Source of the DNA: JBGQMW01 sp963769845
Lineage (GTDB): Archaea > Thermoproteota > Bathyarchaeia > Bathyarchaeales > Bathycorpusculaceae
Length of the DNA stretch: 15,831 bases
Direction of reading: 5' to 3'
NCBI GenBank assembly: GCA_963769845.1
Contig: CAVYNL010000004.1
Span: 1 to 15,831, forward strand
The notes beneath the pieces were generated by a model, which did no database searches, was not told the origin of the DNA, and worked only from the letters and a program-made list of their open reading frames with translations. Each line of letters begins with the position of its first letter. Positions within the stretch are counted from its first letter, which is position 1. Of the stretch, positions 7,171-12,636 are shown piece by piece. Position numbers and translations under genes: made by a program.

Positions 7171-8158
7171 TTATGTGTTGAAGTATGTTGGTGAGACTGC
7201 TTTGTCTGGTCTTCCGACGTTTTCGGCTGCTTCTCTGTTCAGAACCAGGCACAATAGGCTGTAGAGCGCGTAGGAAGCCACGTTTTTTACGCCTCTGACC
7301 TTGTTTATGGCTAGGCTGTACTGTGTCTTCAGGAAGCTGTAGACCGCTTCTATGTGCGGCCTCTTATGATACTCTCTTTTCTGGTCTTCTGGCCCGTAGG
7401 TTCTGAACTTCTTGTCCACCCTCAGGAGCCCTTTGACACCGCGTTTCTGGTTTGCCGGGTACGGAATCACTGCGGCGTTAACAGCACTTCTGAGCTTGCT
7501 GTCGCTGTATTGGCTGTCAGCTATCACACTTCTCAATTTGGCTCCAGACCGTTTCAGAATCACTTCGTCTTCTCCAGCATGTTTAGTGAGTGTTTCTTCT
7601 CATTCTGGTTTGCAGAGGCAAAAACGCTGTTAAAGGAAGCATGCTCTGAGAATCGATGGACAGGTGAAGCTTGTAGCCTAAGCCGAAGGTTCTGCCTGTT
7701 CTTCCAACCCTTGCATCATCGTCAGAAAGCCTTTCTGGTTGTCCAGCTGGATGGCGTGTGCTCCAAGCCTTTATGAAGGAAGCATCAAACACAGCGTCAA
7801 CGTCTTTTGCACCGTTCCGTTTCAAGAGTTTGACTACTTTCTCCTCGATTATTCTTGTGAGGTTGTCTTCTCCGACTTTGCGGATGAACCTGCTGAGAAC
7901 GCTTCTCGGGTAGGCTGCTTCTCGCCTGTTTTGATGAGGCACAGTTTTCTGAGCCGCAGATCCGCGTCGAGTAGTCTGGTCATTTCTCTTAGGCTGCGGA
8001 CGCCTTTCATTCGCATGACGATGAAGGTTCTGAAAAGCCCTAAAGGGTTTCTGGGAGGCCTACCCGGACCAGACAGTGTGAAAGCAGCCACGCAAGATGC
8101 TTCTAGCAAAACTTAAGTCGACGTTTCTGAAGAGGGTTTCAAGGGTCTCGTGTTCATC
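7171..8158 (-). pseudogene. DDE transposase, broken by several frameshifts
   Basis: Segments of one transposase lie in different minus-strand frames. They are an N-terminal piece ETLETLFRNVDLSFARSI (about 8155-8095); GRPPRNPLGLFRTF to a Thr-Arg-Glu-rich helix (about 8068-7915); RFIRKVGEDN through DAVFDASFIKAW to GLGYKLHLSID (about 7895-7650); a short ASANQNEKKHSLNMLEKT piece; and KLRSVIADSQYSD through RPHIEAVYSFLK to the stop at 7171. The catalytic triad is visible: Asp in FDASF, Asp in IADSQ and Glu in HIEAV. At least four frame changes are needed, one next to a T5 run, so the enzyme is inactive as written unless these are sequence errors. It would catalyse cut-and-paste movement of the element. 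AGGAGGTGA at 8182-8174 is the probable ribosome binding site. Confidence 0.8.
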
Positions 8159-8251
8159 TTGTCCCGCTAGGATTCACCTCCTAAGCTTGGACGTAACTCA
8201 AGAATACGAGACCCCAATCCAAAAATAAACATTAACTAATTTCGGGACAAG
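8143..8251 (-). promoter_or_regulatory. Nested inverted repeats around the transposase translation start
   Basis: GGGTCTCGTGTTC (8143-8155) pairs with GAATACGAGACCC (8202-8214) at 12 of 13 positions. CTTGTCCCG (8158-8166) pairs perfectly with CGGGACAAG at the element's tip (8243-8251). The ribosome binding site (8182-8174) lies between the arms. Such structures can limit transposase translation from outside transcripts, as known for IS10 and IS50; here that is inference. Confidence 0.4.
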
Positions 8252-8253
8252 CC

Positions 8254-8261
8254 AGCGCGCT
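8254..8261. repeat. Target-site duplication, right (AGCGCGCT)
   Basis: Exact copy of 7149-7156. Removing the element restores GGTAGCGCGCTATTGC, which matches the left edge of module copy 1 (GGCGCGCGCTATTGC) and so reconstructs the pre-insertion site. Confidence 0.75.
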
Positions 8262-8559
8262 ATTGCTTATGTCCGCATTGAGGACAGAAACGAGCTGGCA
8301 TCGGAACTCTATTCTTGCAGTTAGGGCAAATCTTCAACACCAATTCAGGGTGCAACAGTGTCCCGCAAGAATCACAGTAGTTAGAAACTGAAGAGACTGA
8401 CTTCCCACATCTTGGACAACTTAGATATCGCGTAGACAAAGGAACGGGAAGTACGACCCAAGCTCCATACTTCAATTCATTCACTCTGTTTGAAAATAAA
8501 GCGTCCCAGCTTTTTTCTTTTCTGGCTTGCGCGCGCCAGATGCGCGATACGGACATCAT
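8260..8559 (-). CDS. Double zinc-ribbon protein, copy 2
   Basis: Nearly identical to the 2142-2441 product: two ribbons (CPRC...CDSC, CPNC...CPQC) after an N-terminal stretch KYGAWVVLPVPLS. All eight Cys are kept in both copies, although several bases differ, which suggests selection on the ribbons. The true start is uncertain for the same reasons as in copy 1; a shorter form beginning at the GTG near 8484 is possible. The stop TAG lies in the right-hand target-site duplication of the insertion sequence, so the insertion did not alter the protein but did replace what used to follow the gene. Confidence 0.75.
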   Translation of the reverse strand: MMSVSRIWRAQARKEKSWDALFSNRVNELKYGAWVVLPVPLSTRYLSCPRCGKSVSSVSNYCDSCGTLLHPELVLKICPNCKNRVPMPARFCPQCGHKQ

Positions 8560-8607
8560 ATTACCAAGTTTCAGTAACTATTTCGGCGTCAAGAAAGGAG
8601 GTACATT

Positions 8608-8685
8608 ATGCGATTTGCTCCACCACGTGAAGGATTGCTAGCGCGCGCGAGTTTGTATCCGTGCTTCCATCCAAAAAGAACCTGA
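8608..8685 (+). CDS. Micro-ORF with strong Shine-Dalgarno, copy 2
   Basis: ATG 8608 follows AAAGGAGGT by five bases, as in copy 1. The peptide starts MRFAPPREGLLARA and then diverges in frame from copy 1, because one G is missing after the GCGCGCGC tract. The alternative frame from 8649 continues EFVSVLPSKKNLIRKDN and stops at TAG 8700. The two copies are thus broken at different places in what may have been one 31-codon gene. Confidence 0.3.
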   Translation: MRFAPPREGLLARASLYPCFHPKRT

Positions 8686-8695
8686 TTAGAAAAGA

Positions 8696-8714
8696 CAACT
8701 AGTGATTATAGTTG
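8696..8714. other. Small hairpin in module copy 2
   Basis: Stem CAACTA/TAGTTG with loop GTGATTA. The stem is conserved with copy 1; two of the seven loop bases differ. Confidence 0.35.
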
Positions 8715-8764
8715 GAGGGCGTCTCTTTTTTAAGTGGGATTGCAGCCAAGCGCGAGCTACGACA

Positions 8765-8827
8765 ATGGAGCCTGGAAAGGGCTACTGGGTTCTTGTTTTG
8801 ACCCCCACACACATAAAGGTAGGTTAG
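8765..8827 (+). pseudogene. Possible relic of a surface-protein C-terminus
   Basis: The short frame reads MEPGKGYWVLVLTPTHIKVG and stops at TAG 8825. The EPGKGYWV segment matches a motif often seen near the ends of archaeal and bacterial exported proteins. The frame continues upstream without a start to the GCGCGA sequence bordering module copy 2. At about 20 codons it cannot be a full gene. Confidence 0.35.
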
Positions 8828-8878
8828 CAGGAGGCGTCATGGGTCTCTCTCTCGCGCGCGGGAAGGGCTGACTGAACT

Positions 8879-8887
8879 GTTATTTAC
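8879..8887 (+). promoter_or_regulatory. TATA-like box of the DinB-like gene
   Basis: GTTATTTAC here would place the transcript start near 8908. This argues against the GTG at 8889 as the start codon and for the GTG at 8925. Confidence 0.35.
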
Positions 8888-8924
8888 TGTGTCAGCCAAT
8901 TACAGTGTACTGGATGTGGGTTGT

Positions 8925-9410
8925 GTGGATTCAAAGATTCTTTTTGAATACAGTCAGGCGCTTCGGGGTCGATACTTGGAACAGCTTGCCAAGCTTCCTT
9001 GGGAAGAGGTAGTGAAAAGCCGCGGGGGAAGTTTTGATTCTTTGCGCGATATCTTCCTGCATACTGTCGACGCTGAAGATAGGCTTGTCAATTATGTGAT
9101 TCTTGGAAGAACTGAAGACTGGGTCTCACAGAGCCCGGATGAATTTCGTGACATGGATTCAATCAGCAAACGTGCAAGAGAGGTTGAATCAAAGACCAAG
9201 GCTTATGTGGCGAAATTGAACTCGCCAGAGCTTGAAAGGAAAGTTGAGATGCCTAGGAGAGGGATGCCCAGCATTTCGGTCCGAGTGGAGGACGTTCTGG
9301 TTCACGCGGCGCTTGAAAACATACACCATTTTGGGGAACTGATTGCGCTCCTCTGGCAGATTGACGTGGAACCTCCTCACATGGGGTGGATAGGCTACCT
9401 ACAAAGATAG
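8925..9410 (+). CDS. DinB-like four-helix metal-binding protein
   Basis: The protein has the features of the DinB/YfiT superfamily: a first helix LFEYSQALRGRYLEQLAKLP, a His in DIFLHTVDAEDR at the start of helix 2, and a late HHFGELIALLWQ motif. One His from helix 2 and those of the last motif normally bind a divalent metal in this fold. Members include thiol-dependent S-transferases and many uncharacterised proteins, so the reaction is open. The frame extends to GTG 8889, but a TATA-like box ends at 8887; GTG 8925, with a GGATG-like site upstream, gives a leader of normal size and 161 residues. A TAGCGCGCGCT tag lies 16 bases after the stop. Confidence 0.8.
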   Translation: MDSKILFEYSQALRGRYLEQLAKLPWEEVVKSRGGSFDSLRDIFLHTVDAEDRLVNYVILGRTEDWVSQSPDEFRDMDSISKRAREVESKTKAYVAKLNSPELERKVEMPRRGMPSISVRVEDVLVHAALENIHHFGELIALLWQIDVEPPHMGWIGYLQR

Positions 9411-9470
9411 TGCAATTAAGATATGCTAGCGCGCGCTGGGATGAAACAAGGGGAAAAAAGAAAAGAGCGT

Positions 9471-9583
9471 CTACGGACCTTTCACGACGTGGGTGGGCTG
9501 CAGCACGAGGGCCTTTCCTGGTTCAATCGTGGTCGCCGAAATGTAGGCCGAACCGTCCCCTGAGAACAGCTCGTAGCGCGCGC
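9471..9583 (-). pseudogene. C-terminal gene relic cut at a GCGCGC tag
   Basis: The minus-strand frame reads YELFSGDGSAYISATTI, then EPGKALVLQPTHVVKGP and a TAG stop at 9473-9471, followed by a pyrimidine-rich tract (CTCTTTTCTTTTTTCCCC) that resembles an archaeal terminator. There is no start codon; the frame becomes meaningless at the GCGCGCGC tract (9576-9583) and meets a stop at 9596. The peptide and codon choice look like a real protein end, perhaps a beta-sandwich domain of an enzyme. The family is not recognised. Confidence 0.45.
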
Positions 9584-9606
9584 AGATTTTTGTTCAGAGA
9601 AGAGGG

Positions 9607-11397
9607 TCACTGCATGGTTTCCTGTAGACTGTTTATGAATTCCTGTGCCTGTTTCATGCCTTTTTGCCAGAAAGCTTCGCTCGTAGTGTCAAAACCCAGT
9701 TCTTTGCTCAACTCAAGCGGGGATTTGCTTGAGCCTGCTGCCAGGAGCGCTTTCATCTTGGGCACAAATGCTTTGCCTTCTTCCTTGTAGAGTCGGTAGA
9801 GCGAGTAGACGAAGAGCTGTGCAAACACGTACGGATAGTTGTAGAATCGGTAGTTTGCTATGAAATAATGAGGAGTTGTTGTCCAATTCCACTTGTGCAC
9901 GTCCAGCCATTCGACAGCGTCACCGCTTATTTTGTCTCTTGCCGCCGTCCACAGTTTTGCAGCGGTGTTTCCGTCAAGAAATGTGCCTTGCTTTATTGCG
10001 TCATACAATGACTGTTCGAAGAATACTCGGGCTGAGACTTGGAACGCTGACCCTGCGAACTTGTCAAGTACGATCGTGAGAATGGTCTGTTTCTCTTCAT
10101 TTGTTTTCGTTTTCTCGAGCAAGTGCTCCGTTAGAAGGAGTTCTCCAAATAAGCTTCCTGTCTCGGCCACACAGGAGCCTACTTCGCAGTTGCTGGGCTT
10201 TTGCGCTCTTGAACACAGGTACGCATGGATTGCGTGACCTAATTCGTGTGCTTGTGTATAGACGTCTGTGATTCTTTCGTTGTAGCTTTGAAGAATGTAG
10301 GCGCTTTTTCCGGACAGCCAGCCCGAGCACCATGCTCCTGGAGACTTGCCCTTGCGCACTCTGCCGTCAATATGGTGTTTGTTGTACATTTCGTCTATCC
10401 ATTCACCGATTTGCGCGTCGAATTTTCTGTAGGCTGAGCTTATTTCACGTCGTGCTTCCATCCAGCTGTAGGTCTTCTCCGGCGACTTGGGCAATGGAGC
10501 CCTTAAATCGTAGTCTGCAAGCCTCGGCAGTCCCATGAGTTTCGCTTTCATCTTCAAATACTTCTGATACATTCCAGTGCTGTTCTGAATTGTCTTCATC
10601 AGACTGTTCACGGTTTTCTCATCCACGTCATTGTCTATCAAACTTTGAGTCATCGGGTTTGGCCAGTTTCGGATCCTGCACATTTCCAGGTGGTCTTCGC
10701 AGATGGCGCGCATGGCGCTTGCCCATACGATTTCGTCTTTTCCCAGGTCTCCATTCACGATCGTGCTGGTTTGTCTGCGCAGGTCTCGGTCTGGGCTTTC
10801 GTATAGTCCTGCGATTTGCCCGAAAGGCACGGTCGTCTTTTTGCCCTTTATTTCCAGGGTGAACATTCGCGTGGACAGCCAGTCACCATGAAGTGTTTCC
10901 CACGAGTTGACACCGTTTCTGTCTTTTGTGATTATCAGCTTTTCCTCGTTTTCAGAAAGCATGTGCGGAACTCTTCGTAGAATCCGTTCCAAATAGTGCC
11001 TGTAGATGTTTAAGGCTCGATCTTTGACCAGCGACGGGTTCGAAGCAAAAAGTTTACCTAGCTCGATGTCTACGAAAGCCAAGGCTTGTCCAGTTTTCAT
11101 GAGAGCGTTGCGTACAGCGTGACTGAGCTGTTTCGCAGTATCATTCGTTGAGTCAGCACCATACATGAATTGTCCATATCGCACTGCGCCCTCAAACTTC
11201 AAAGTGAGCGCATCTTTAAGCTCTAGAAGTTCCAAGACACCTTCGGGATTCAAGCCTCCGATTTTGCCGTGATACTTGTTTCGCAGTCCCTCAGCCTCGG
11301 AGACCATATTTTCCAGTTGCTTCAGAATTGAAGCAGGATTCGTGCTATCAACAAGTTGAGACAGATCCCAAACCATCTCGTCCACTGCCATAATCAT
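9607..11397 (-). CDS. pepF: Oligoendopeptidase F (M3B zinc metallopeptidase)
   Basis: PepF-type enzymes cut short peptides in the cytoplasm with a zinc ion held in an HExxH site. The 596-residue product has HELGH (His384, Glu385, His388) and the third ligand Glu412 in VAETGSLFGE, with the spacing expected of M3. C-terminal motifs PHYFIANYRFYNYPYVFAQ and the helix after it match the substrate-binding half of the family, and length is normal. ATG 11397 is chosen because GGAG lies four bases upstream and a TATA-like TTTTATAGG lies at 11440-11431; ATG 11391 is an alternative, whereas an upstream start at 11442 would precede the TATA box. The only GCGCGC within a solid gene (10706-10711) is here. 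Its stop lies 24 bases from the 9576-9583 tag. Confidence 0.92.
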   Translation of the reverse strand: MIMAVDEMVWDLSQLVDSTNPASILKQLENMVSEAEGLRNKYHGKIGGLNPEGVLELLELKDALTLKFEGAVRYGQFMYGADSTNDTAKQLSHAVRNALMKTGQALAFVDIELGKLFASNPSLVKDRALNIYRHYLERILRRVPHMLSENEEKLIITKDRNGVNSWETLHGDWLSTRMFTLEIKGKKTTVPFGQIAGLYESPDRDLRRQTSTIVNGDLGKDEIVWASAMRAICEDHLEMCRIRNWPNPMTQSLIDNDVDEKTVNSLMKTIQNSTGMYQKYLKMKAKLMGLPRLADYDLRAPLPKSPEKTYSWMEARREISSAYRKFDAQIGEWIDEMYNKHHIDGRVRKGKSPGAWCSGWLSGKSAYILQSYNERITDVYTQAHELGHAIHAYLCSRAQKPSNCEVGSCVAETGSLFGELLLTEHLLEKTKTNEEKQTILTIVLDKFAGSAFQVSARVFFEQSLYDAIKQGTFLDGNTAAKLWTAARDKISGDAVEWLDVHKWNWTTTPHYFIANYRFYNYPYVFAQLFVYSLYRLYKEEGKAFVPKMKALLAAGSSKSPLELSKELGFDTTSEAFWQKGMKQAQEFINSLQETMQ

Positions 11398-11430
11398 CAG
11401 TCTCCATTCAACCAGATTATCCGTGAACCC

Positions 11431-11440
11431 CCTATAAAAC
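11431..11440 (-). promoter_or_regulatory. TATA-like box of pepF
   Basis: Minus-strand GTTTTATAGG, about 35-40 bases before ATG 11397. The predicted transcript starts near 11410 with a short leader containing GGAG. Confidence 0.45.
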
Positions 11441-11442
11441 AC

Positions 11443-11608
11443 TGGTTATCAGCTGAGGGTCCAGAGCGCGCGCGTTCTGAGAAAACATGGACTTTTTGTG
11501 TCTGCAGTAGTCCGCGCGAGCGCTTTTTTTTATCGTTTATTTAAATGTATCGAAAGTATTAATAAGTTCTTGAGCGAACGTCTACAGCACATAATTTTGG
11601 CACTTTTA
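11443..11608. promoter_or_regulatory. Divergent intergenic region of pepF and the HTH gene
   Basis: It holds GCGCGCGCG (11466-11474), CCGCGCGAGCGC followed by T8 (about 11512-11530), and TTTATTTAAATG near 11535, a likely TATA box for the plus-strand regulator. The T8 run after a GC-rich block could also end upstream transcripts. Confidence 0.4.
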
Positions 11609-11950
11609 ATGGTGTTGTTGTTGGGTTTCCATCGAAGAAGTGAAGTCGAGATTCTCTGCAACATCCTGGAGATGTGTCTGGACGGTTCAGGAAAGACGAG
11701 TATTGTCCACAAGGCCAATCTGAACTTCGCGAGGCTGGACAGGCACGTGAACATGCTTCTTTGTATGGGCTACATCTCTCTCTCTGTCACGTGCGGGCAC
11801 GGTAAAAATGGCGATTTGAGGATCGTCTATCGTGCTACGGAACAGGGAAGAAGCTTTCTGGCCAACTTCCAGAGCATGCGGCAGGACGTGGAGAAGCTCA
11901 ACGGCAGGAACTACGCGTTGGCTAGACCTCTGATATCACGGTCTCGATAG
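11609..11950 (+). CDS. Archaeal winged helix-turn-helix regulator (HTH_45 type)
   Basis: The core reads RSEVEILCNILEMCLDG, then SGKTSIVHKANLNFARLDRH, LLCMGYIS and YRATEQGRSFLANFQSM. This is the pattern of the archaeal winged-helix family Pfam HTH_45: an 'IL...G..KT.I..KANLNF.RL' recognition unit, a wing, and a 'Y..TE.GR.FL' final helix. It should bind DNA as a small regulator; the target is unknown. ATG 11609 is chosen; TTG 11621, with GGTG upstream, would give a protein starting closer to GFHRRSEVEIL. The frame opens further upstream, but that part covers the T8 run and the promoter. It stands alone, divergent from pepF. Confidence 0.82.
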   Translation: MVLLLGFHRRSEVEILCNILEMCLDGSGKTSIVHKANLNFARLDRHVNMLLCMGYISLSVTCGHGKNGDLRIVYRATEQGRSFLANFQSMRQDVEKLNGRNYALARPLISRSR

Positions 11951-12010
11951 GTTTCGTCTTGAATGTGAATATCAGTCTGAGGTCTTGCTCCGTCATGTTC
12001 TGCAGATAGA
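11932..12010 (-). pseudogene. Possible gene relic left of the GCTAGC tag
   Basis: The minus-strand frame from the tag reads LYLQNMTEQDLRLIFTF, then KTKPIETVISEV, stopping at TAG 11934-11932, inside the end of the HTH gene. An ATG exists at 11996, without a ribosome binding site. It is short enough for chance, although composition resembles the real genes here. Confidence 0.25.
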
Positions 12011-12237
12011 GCTAGCTAGCTAGAACACCGACCCTCGTTGCACGCGGCAAGCATTTCAAAGGAGTGGTGGAGATCTCTCAAGTGGTCGACAAGACCGAAT
12101 AATACGAGTGCATGGCGCGGGCCGTATGATGGACGGAAGGCGGCATGCCCGTGAGGATGCACTATTTAAATGTGTAGTGACCTCTTGGTTCTCCACCCCT
12201 TAAGTGCTCGGGTCTCTGCAGTATGTAACGAAAGGCC
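11951..12237. other. Intergenic region with a tag and outward-facing relics
   Basis: No complete gene is present. The GCTAGCTAGCTAG tag (12011-12023) separates two open ends pointing away from each other (listed separately). TATTTAAATG at 12163-12172, inside a CACTA...TAGTG inverted repeat (12160-12179), is a likely TATA box for the gene at 12238. Confidence 0.5.
12022..12102 (+). pseudogene. Gene relic right of the GCTAGC tag
   Basis: The plus-strand frame from the tag reads RTPTLVARGKHFKGVVEI, then SQVVDKTE and TAA at 12100. It has no start codon and opens just at GCTAGCTAG. The peptide looks like the C-terminal end of a cytoplasmic protein. The family is not recognised. Confidence 0.35.
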
Positions 12238-12447
12238 ATGGTAACAAAAACCGTTGACAGGTTGAAGACCCGCGTGTCGGAGGCCAGCTGGCACGGTTCA
12301 ATGCCGCAAGGTTCAATGCCGGACGGTTCGATGCCGCACGGAGACAATCGGAAACGCGGTCGAGTGTTCATCATGCTGCTGCTGCCTGTCTTGATTGTTT
12401 TTTGGCTGGTGGGCTGGGTCCTCTCATCGTCCGATTCAAGCAAATAG
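12238..12447 (+). CDS. Small tail-anchored membrane protein with GSMP repeats
   Basis: A 69-residue product with a basic start (MVTKTVDRLKTRV), three tandem pentapeptides GSMPQ-GSMPD-GSMPH (about residues 20-34), a basic stretch NRKRGR, one membrane helix (VFIMLLLPVLIVFWLVGWVL) and a short Ser-rich tail. This fits a protein held in the membrane by its C-terminus. AAAGG precedes the ATG by two bases, and a TATA-like TATTTAAATG lies about 65 bases upstream. The repeats come from a 15-bp DNA repeat, so this may be a recently changed or even non-functional frame. No known family. Confidence 0.45.
   Translation: MVTKTVDRLKTRVSEASWHGSMPQGSMPDGSMPHGDNRKRGRVFIMLLLPVLIVFWLVGWVLSSSDSSK
12295..12339 (+). 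repeat. Three tandem 15-bp repeats
   Basis: Unit GGTTCAATGCCGNNN occurs three times in a row (12295, 12310, 12325); only the last three bases and one A/G differ. Each unit encodes GSMP plus one variable residue (Q, D, H). Confidence 0.85.
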
Positions 12448-12573
12448 CTCGGATAATGCTCTTCGTCGTAGGCTGCTAGCTAGCTGTTGGTCTTCTTTGA
12501 TGATGGGGCAGATGGCTAGGGTTTTCTCGTGGTCAAACCGGGTGATCCAGACTCGTCCTTTGTCTTTAGGCAT
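12436..12573 (-). CDS. Short gene or N-terminal relic starting at a GCGCGC tag
   Basis: ATG 12573 lies four bases after the GCGCGCGC tract at 12585-12578 on the minus strand. It reads MPKDKGRVWITRFDHEKTL, then AICPIIKEDQQ, and then passes through GCTAGCTAGC (12484-12475) into LRRRALSELFA and TGA. The first 29 residues look like a real protein start; the part after the tag overlaps the 12238 gene and may be unrelated sequence. There is no ribosome binding site. It could be a complete 45-residue protein or a gene start cut at the tag. Confidence 0.35.
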   Translation of the reverse strand: MPKDKGRVWITRFDHEKTLAICPIIKEDQQLASSLRRRALSELFA

Positions 12574-12605
12574 TTTCGCGCGCGCCTAAGGCTGCCTCAG
12601 GAAGT

Positions 12606-12614
12606 CTTATATCC
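12606..12614 (+). promoter_or_regulatory. TATA-like box of the M29 gene (leaderless)
   Basis: TCTTATATC ends about 23 bases before ATG 12637, so transcription should begin at or next to the start codon. No Shine-Dalgarno is visible. Confidence 0.45.
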
Positions 12615-12636
12615 ATTCTAACGCAGAAAATCATTC

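Larger units (their letters stand above)
7157..8253 (-). mobile_element. Insertion sequence, 1097 bp, DDE transposase, decayed
   Basis: The ends GCCTTGTCCC (7157-7166) and, inverted, GGCTTGTCCC (8253-8244) match at 9 of 10 bases. The element is flanked by a perfect 8-bp duplication, AGCGCGCT. The transposase frame ends five bases inside the left terminus, as is typical. The length suits an IS4/IS5-type element, and an 8-bp duplication is reported for the ISH1 group of IS5; assignment is tentative. It inserted into a GCGCGC tag at the edge of module copy 2. Confidence 0.75.
8255..8749. repeat. 495-bp duplicated module, copy 2
   Basis: Direct repeat of 2137-2631. Two small indels relative to copy 1 (one G after the tag near 8649, and one base in the A-run near 8672) cancel, so both copies are 495 bp. 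The insertion sequence abuts only this copy, at its left edge. Confidence 0.9.
6400..12484. repeat. Intergenic GCTAGCTAGC palindromes
   Basis: GCTAGCTAGC occurs at 6400-6409, 12011-12023 (extended by TAG) and 12475-12484, each between main genes. Shorter GCTAGC joins directly to GCGCGC at 2519, 6690, 8637 and 9425, and ACTAGCGCGCGC occurs at 14317. The TAGC unit therefore looks like a variant or extension of the GCGCGC tag. The site at 12475 lies 28 bases after the stop of the 12238 gene, and that at 12011 lies 61 bases after the stop of the HTH gene. One ordinary GCTAGC is also present inside the last gene, near 15661. Confidence 0.7.

Noticed and set aside
10097..10862. Several open frames on the plus strand inside pepF
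   Set aside because: They are shadows of a gene with an intact HELGH site and full-length family match.
11523..11530. T8 run as an intrinsic terminator
   Set aside because: It follows no gene directly on the plus strand and lies in a divergent promoter region; the upstream stem is weak. Kept only as a remark.
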